Origin: Paracoccaceae bacterium
GTDB taxonomy: Bacteria > Pseudomonadota > Alphaproteobacteria > Rhodobacterales > Rhodobacteraceae
DNA length: 8,209 nt
Direction of reading: 5' to 3'
NCBI GenBank assembly: GCA_023263735.1
Contig: JALQUQ010000112.1
Coordinates: forward strand, 1-8,209
The position numbers and the translations under genes were made by a program. Position 1 is the stretch's first letter. Every line of letters begins with the position of its first letter. A model generated the notes under the pieces. It saw only the letters and a program-made list of their open reading frames with translations. It was not told the origin of the DNA and ran no database searches. This document shows positions 6,386-8,209 of the stretch, in pieces.

Positions 6386-8209
6386 TCAGGCCACCTCGAC
6401 CGCGCGCGCGGCCCGTTGCGGGGCGGCAGGATCGGCAGCCATCGTCAGCACATAGACGGCCGAGGCATCGAGTTCGGCCATCCAGCCCGGTTCGATCACG
6501 ATGGTCGTCGTCACCTCCTGGATCACGGCGGGGCCGGTGATGCGGTCACCCGCGCCCAGCATCGCGCCGTCATAGACGGGCGTTTCATGCGGGATGCCAT
6601 CGGCGTTGAAGATCATCTCGCGCGTGCCCTTCAGCGCGGAATGCGCGCCCTTGCCGGGGGCCGATGCCATCCGTCCGGGTTTGTCCACCGCGCCGGTGAT
6701 CGCACTTTCGACATTCACCACCTCGACCGCGCTATGCGGTTCGGAATAGGTGTAAAGCTCCTCGTGACGCGCATGGAAGGCGGCCTTCAACCGCTCCAGC
6801 GCGGCTTCCGTGATGTCGAAGGCCTCGATATCCACGGTGCATTCATGCACCTGCCCGACATAGCGCATGTCAAGGCTGCGCCGGACCGAGATGCGGTCAT
6901 CCGCAAAGCCATCGGCCATCAGGTCGGCCCGCCCGCGCCCCTCCAGCTCTCCGAACAGGCGGTTCAGGCGCGCGGCGGAGTCGGCCCCTTCCAGACGCGC
7001 GGCCACGGGGGCCATGTAGTTGTACTTCACATCCGACAGGATCTGACCGAAGGCGCACAGCCCCGAAGCGAGCTTCGAGATCAGCACCTTGCGGATGCCC
7101 ATCTCGCGCGCCAGCGCCGTGATATGCGCCGCCGTCGCCCCGCCCGCGCAGTTCAGGACGAAATCGCGCGGGTCATAGCCCCGTTCGACCGACACGCGGC
7201 GGATGGCGTTGACCATGTTGTTGTTCACGATGGTGAACATGCCATAGGCCGCCTTTTCCACGCTGATCCCCAGCGGGTCGGCCAGATGCGTCCGGATCGC
7301 GCGGCGGGCCTTTTCCACGTTCAGCGGCAGGCGACCGCCCACAAGGCCGTCGGGGTTCAGATAGCCAAGGACAAGGTTCGCATCGGTCGTGGTCGGCTTC
7401 TCGCCGCCCTGATCATAGCAGGCGGGGCCGGGTTCGGACCCTGCCGATTGCGGACCCATCTGCATCAGCCCCATGCTGTCGATCCAGCCGATGGACCCGC
7501 CGCCCGCACCCAGCGTTTCGACCTGGATCATCGGGATGCCGATCCGGTAGCGCAGGAAGTCGATGTTCTTCGATACATTCGCCCGCCCGTCGCGGGTCAG
7601 CGTGATGTCGAAGGACGTACCGCCCATGTCGACGGTGATGATGTCCTTCATCCCCCAGGGCTCGCCCAGCCATAACGCGGCCTGCGGGGCGGATGCGGGG
7701 CCGGAGTTGATGGCATAGACCGACTGGTCACTGACCACATGGCCCAGCGCAAGACCGCCGTTCGACTGGAAATACCGCACCGGATGCCGCGCGCCGAGCG
7801 ACTGGAAATAGGCATCCACCGCCTCGACATAGCGTTGCAGGATCGGGGCGAGATAGGCGTTGACGATGGCGGTCGAGGTGCGGGTGTATTCGCGCACCTG
7901 CGGGTAAAGCTGGCTGCCCACGGTCAGGCGGACATGGGGCATCATCTCGCGCACGATTTCGGCGGCGCGGGCTTCGTGTTCGGGATGCAGCACCGACCAG
8001 ACGAAGCTGATCGCCACCGACTCCACCCCTTCACGCAGGAAGTGGCGGCAGGCATCGCGCACGTCCTCTTCGTTCAGGGGGGTGTGGACCTTGCCGTTGG
8101 ACAGCACGCGTTCCGCCACGCCGCGCCGCAGGTAGCGGGGGACCAGCATCGTCGCGGGCGGGTATTCGGGGTCGTAGCGGTAGCCGTCTTCCTTGTGGCC
8201 CAGACGGAT
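6386..8209 (-). CDS. hyuA: Hydantoinase A / oxoprolinase-family ATP-dependent enzyme subunit (partial, N-terminus beyond right edge)
   Basis: A cytoplasmic enzyme subunit of the HyuA family, which includes N-methylhydantoinase, 5-oxoprolinase, caprolactamase and the acetone/acetophenone carboxylase subunits; these use ATP to activate a carbonyl or amide, mostly with a HyuB partner. The frame is open to the right edge, giving 607 residues of about 690, so the start and the N-terminal ATP-binding segment are missing. An internal ATG at 8149 is not the real start, because the conserved-looking HKEDGYRYDPEYPPATM precedes it. Visible blocks, counted from the edge, are VREYTRTSTAIVNAYL, FQSNGG, VDMGGTSFDITL (Asp194), VETLGAGGGSIGWID (about 230-244), GPACY, and NCAGGATAAH (Cys354 to His362). 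The C-terminal domain contains DMRYVGQVHE and GPAVIQEVTTTIVIEPGW. It leads directly into livG. I cannot choose the substrate from sequence; a hydantoin or lactam is favoured by the context. Confidence 0.9.
   Translation of the reverse strand: MRLGHKEDGYRYDPEYPPATMLVPRYLRRGVAERVLSNGKVHTPLNEEDVRDACRHFLREGVESVAISFVWSVLHPEHEARAAEIVREMMPHVRLTVGSQLYPQVREYTRTSTAIVNAYLAPILQRYVEAVDAYFQSLGARHPVRYFQSNGGLALGHVVSDQSVYAINSGPASAPQAALWLGEPWGMKDIITVDMGGTSFDITLTRDGRANVSKNIDFLRYRIGIPMIQVETLGAGGGSIGWIDSMGLMQMGPQSAGSEPGPACYDQGGEKPTTTDANLVLGYLNPDGLVGGRLPLNVEKARRAIRTHLADPLGISVEKAAYGMFTIVNNNMVNAIRRVSVERGYDPRDFVLNCAGGATAAHITALAREMGIRKVLISKLASGLCAFGQILSDVKYNYMAPVAARLEGADSAARLNRLFGELEGRGRADLMADGFADDRISVRRSLDMRYVGQVHECTVDIEAFDITEAALERLKAAFHARHEELYTYSEPHSAVEVVNVESAITGAVDKPGRMASAPGKGAHSALKGTREMIFNADGIPHETPVYDGAMLGAGDRITGPAVIQEVTTTIVIEPGWMAELDASAVYVLTMAADPAAPQRAARAVEVA

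Noticed and set aside
8090..8149. ATG at 8149 as the start of hyuA
   Set aside because: The frame continues without a stop to the window edge and the extra 20 codons (HKEDGYRYDPEYPP...) look like conserved coding sequence, so the true start is outside the window.

Overview
The window is GC-rich DNA packed with genes and looks like an alphaproteobacterial chromosome, most likely from the Rhodobacterales (Paracoccus/Rhodobacter-like). That placement is an inference from base composition, tight gene packing and protein style; no taxonomic marker is present. I see no tRNA, rRNA, mobile element, CRISPR array or long repeat. The only non-coding stretch over 100 bases is the divergent control region at 993-1140.

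Layout from left to right. At 1-992 on the minus strand lies the N-terminal 330 residues of a 4-aminobutyrate aminotransferase (GabT), cut by the left edge. Divergent from it, on the plus strand at 1141-1719, is a PuuR-like regulator with an XRE helix-turn-helix and a cupin domain. The region between them holds an inverted repeat, TGCTCA-N6-TGAGCA, suited to be an operator. A GC-rich hairpin then separates the regulator from a convergent minus-strand operon.

That operon, in its direction of transcription (right to left), is hyuA (cut by the right edge), livG, livF, livH, livM and a periplasmic binding protein. The junctions from hyuA to livM are 3 bases or less, or are stop/start overlaps, so translational coupling is likely. 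The operon encodes a complete branched-chain-amino-acid/amide type ABC importer (two ATPases, two permeases, one binding protein) plus one subunit of an ATP-dependent hydantoinase/oxoprolinase/lactamase-type enzyme. The operon promoter and the usual partner gene hyuB are not visible and may lie beyond the right edge.

Working model (inference): the transporter imports a cyclic amide, hydantoin or related compound, the HyuA-type enzyme opens or activates it at the expense of ATP, and the aminotransferase removes the amino group from a resulting omega-amino acid. For a gamma-lactam such as 2-pyrrolidone the ring-opened product would be GABA itself, which would explain the neighbouring gabT and the PuuR-like regulator. 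The individual families are well supported; the substrate and the link between the two transcription units are not proven by the sequence.
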